Source: Pomphorhynchus laevis (lineage: Eukaryota > Acanthocephala > Palaeacanthocephala > Echinorhynchida > Pomphorhynchidae). Taken from it: a DNA stretch of 64,000 nucleotides. Positions within the stretch are counted from its first letter, which is position 1. The number at the start of each line of letters is the position of its first letter. The DNA is taken from positions 1 through 64,000 of the forward strand of contig WNNJ02001745.1 in the NCBI GenBank assembly GCA_012934845.2, given 5' to 3'. The position numbers and the translations under genes were made by a program. Positions 63,482 through 64,000 of the stretch are shown here, in pieces. The notes beneath the pieces were generated by a model, which saw nothing but the letters and a program-made list of their open reading frames with translations, did not search any database and had not been told where the DNA came from.

Positions 63482-64000
63482 CTAAAAACAAACAGAAAAA
63501 ATTCGGGCTACAAAAATAAAAATCAGCCAACCTTCGTAGGAAGAAAATTTAAAAATTCAAATAAGAAAATCTAAATATTCAATATAAATATATTATATAT
63601 TTATACTATATGTTTTATAATATATAATAATATTATATTTTGTATAATTTTACTTATTTATTATTTTTTCTTATTTATTTTATACTTAATTATATACCTT
63701 AATTATATAATAAAATAATATTATTTTTAATCCAAAATTTTATACACAAAATATTGGGTTACCCGCAAATGGGTCCTTAAATTTTAAAAATAATATGTTA
63801 TAAATTCAATCGTCTTTATTTTCAAATTATATTATGCATCAGTGTGATTAACCATATTGTTACGAAGCGTTTCCATATGAATTTTCTATTTACTCAATAG
63901 GTTCATGAGTTAGCCTTTACCAATGAGGTACCAATTCTTTTCCCCATCAAATAAATTGCGTTATGTATGTCTTGGTTTTACTGGACTCTAAATCTGCAAG
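63482..64000 (-). other. Upstream APC1 intron or flank with an R terminal motif
   Basis: A/T-rich. The bare R terminal motif (complement of GGACCCATTTGCGGGTAACCC) is at 63756-63776, next to an A/T tail and with no coding sequence recognised beside it. No exon was recognised at 63900-64000. Confidence 0.5.

Overview
The window reads as AT-rich nuclear DNA of an invertebrate animal. Introns are small (48 and 51 nt in one gene), a canonical eukaryotic tRNA-Lys gene is present, and the only confidently recognised host protein is the anaphase-promoting complex subunit APC1. Two of the LINE families have C-termini of the kind common in trematode and other flatworm CR1-like elements, so a flatworm is my best guess. 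A cnidarian or another AT-rich invertebrate is not excluded.

Most of the window is a transposon graveyard. At least six non-LTR families and one Penelope-like (PLE) family are nested in each other. I name them locally. R is a restriction-like-endonuclease (R2-group-like) LINE with a Cys-rich leader and the terminal motif GGCCCATTTGCGGGAACC. L-A is an APE-type, CR1/Jockey-like LINE ending in a conserved hairpin. L-B is another APE-type LINE. L-C is a LINE with zinc-finger ORF1. L-D and L-E are CR1-like, fluke-type. PLE has GIY-YIG upstream of the RT (Naiad/Chlamys-like order).

Layout. 1-3 kb: AT-rich DNA, an L-B 3' end and one probable transporter exon. 3-12.3 kb: PLE fragments, the best R copy (R1, about 4.36-7.46 kb) and a duplicated PLE/R junction. 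13-19 kb: an L-B copy and an inverted partial copy around an AT-rich spacer. 19.6-21 kb: an intact, unrecognised 442-codon ORF. 21.4-31.5 kb: an R copy split by about 7.8 kb of inverted PLE DNA. 31.5-49 kb: L-C, L-A, R, L-C, a tRNA gene inside a foldback, R, L-D, L-A' and L-A. 49-54 kb: L-E split by a tRNA-like SINE with a (TA)n tail, then two R copies. 54-58.3 kb: unclassified DNA and PLE pieces. 58.7-63.5 kb: APC1 exons on the minus strand.

Most element ORFs are decayed. The parts that look functional are the APC1 exons, the tRNA, the 442-codon ORF and perhaps the exon at 2.5 kb. The most unusual items are the 442-codon orphan, the tRNA-Lys inside near-perfect inverted arms, the covarying 3' hairpin of L-A, the terminal motif shared by all R copies, the domain-permuted PLE, and a Cys-rich module shared by two different LINE types. 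No database search was run. All family names rest on motif recognition.
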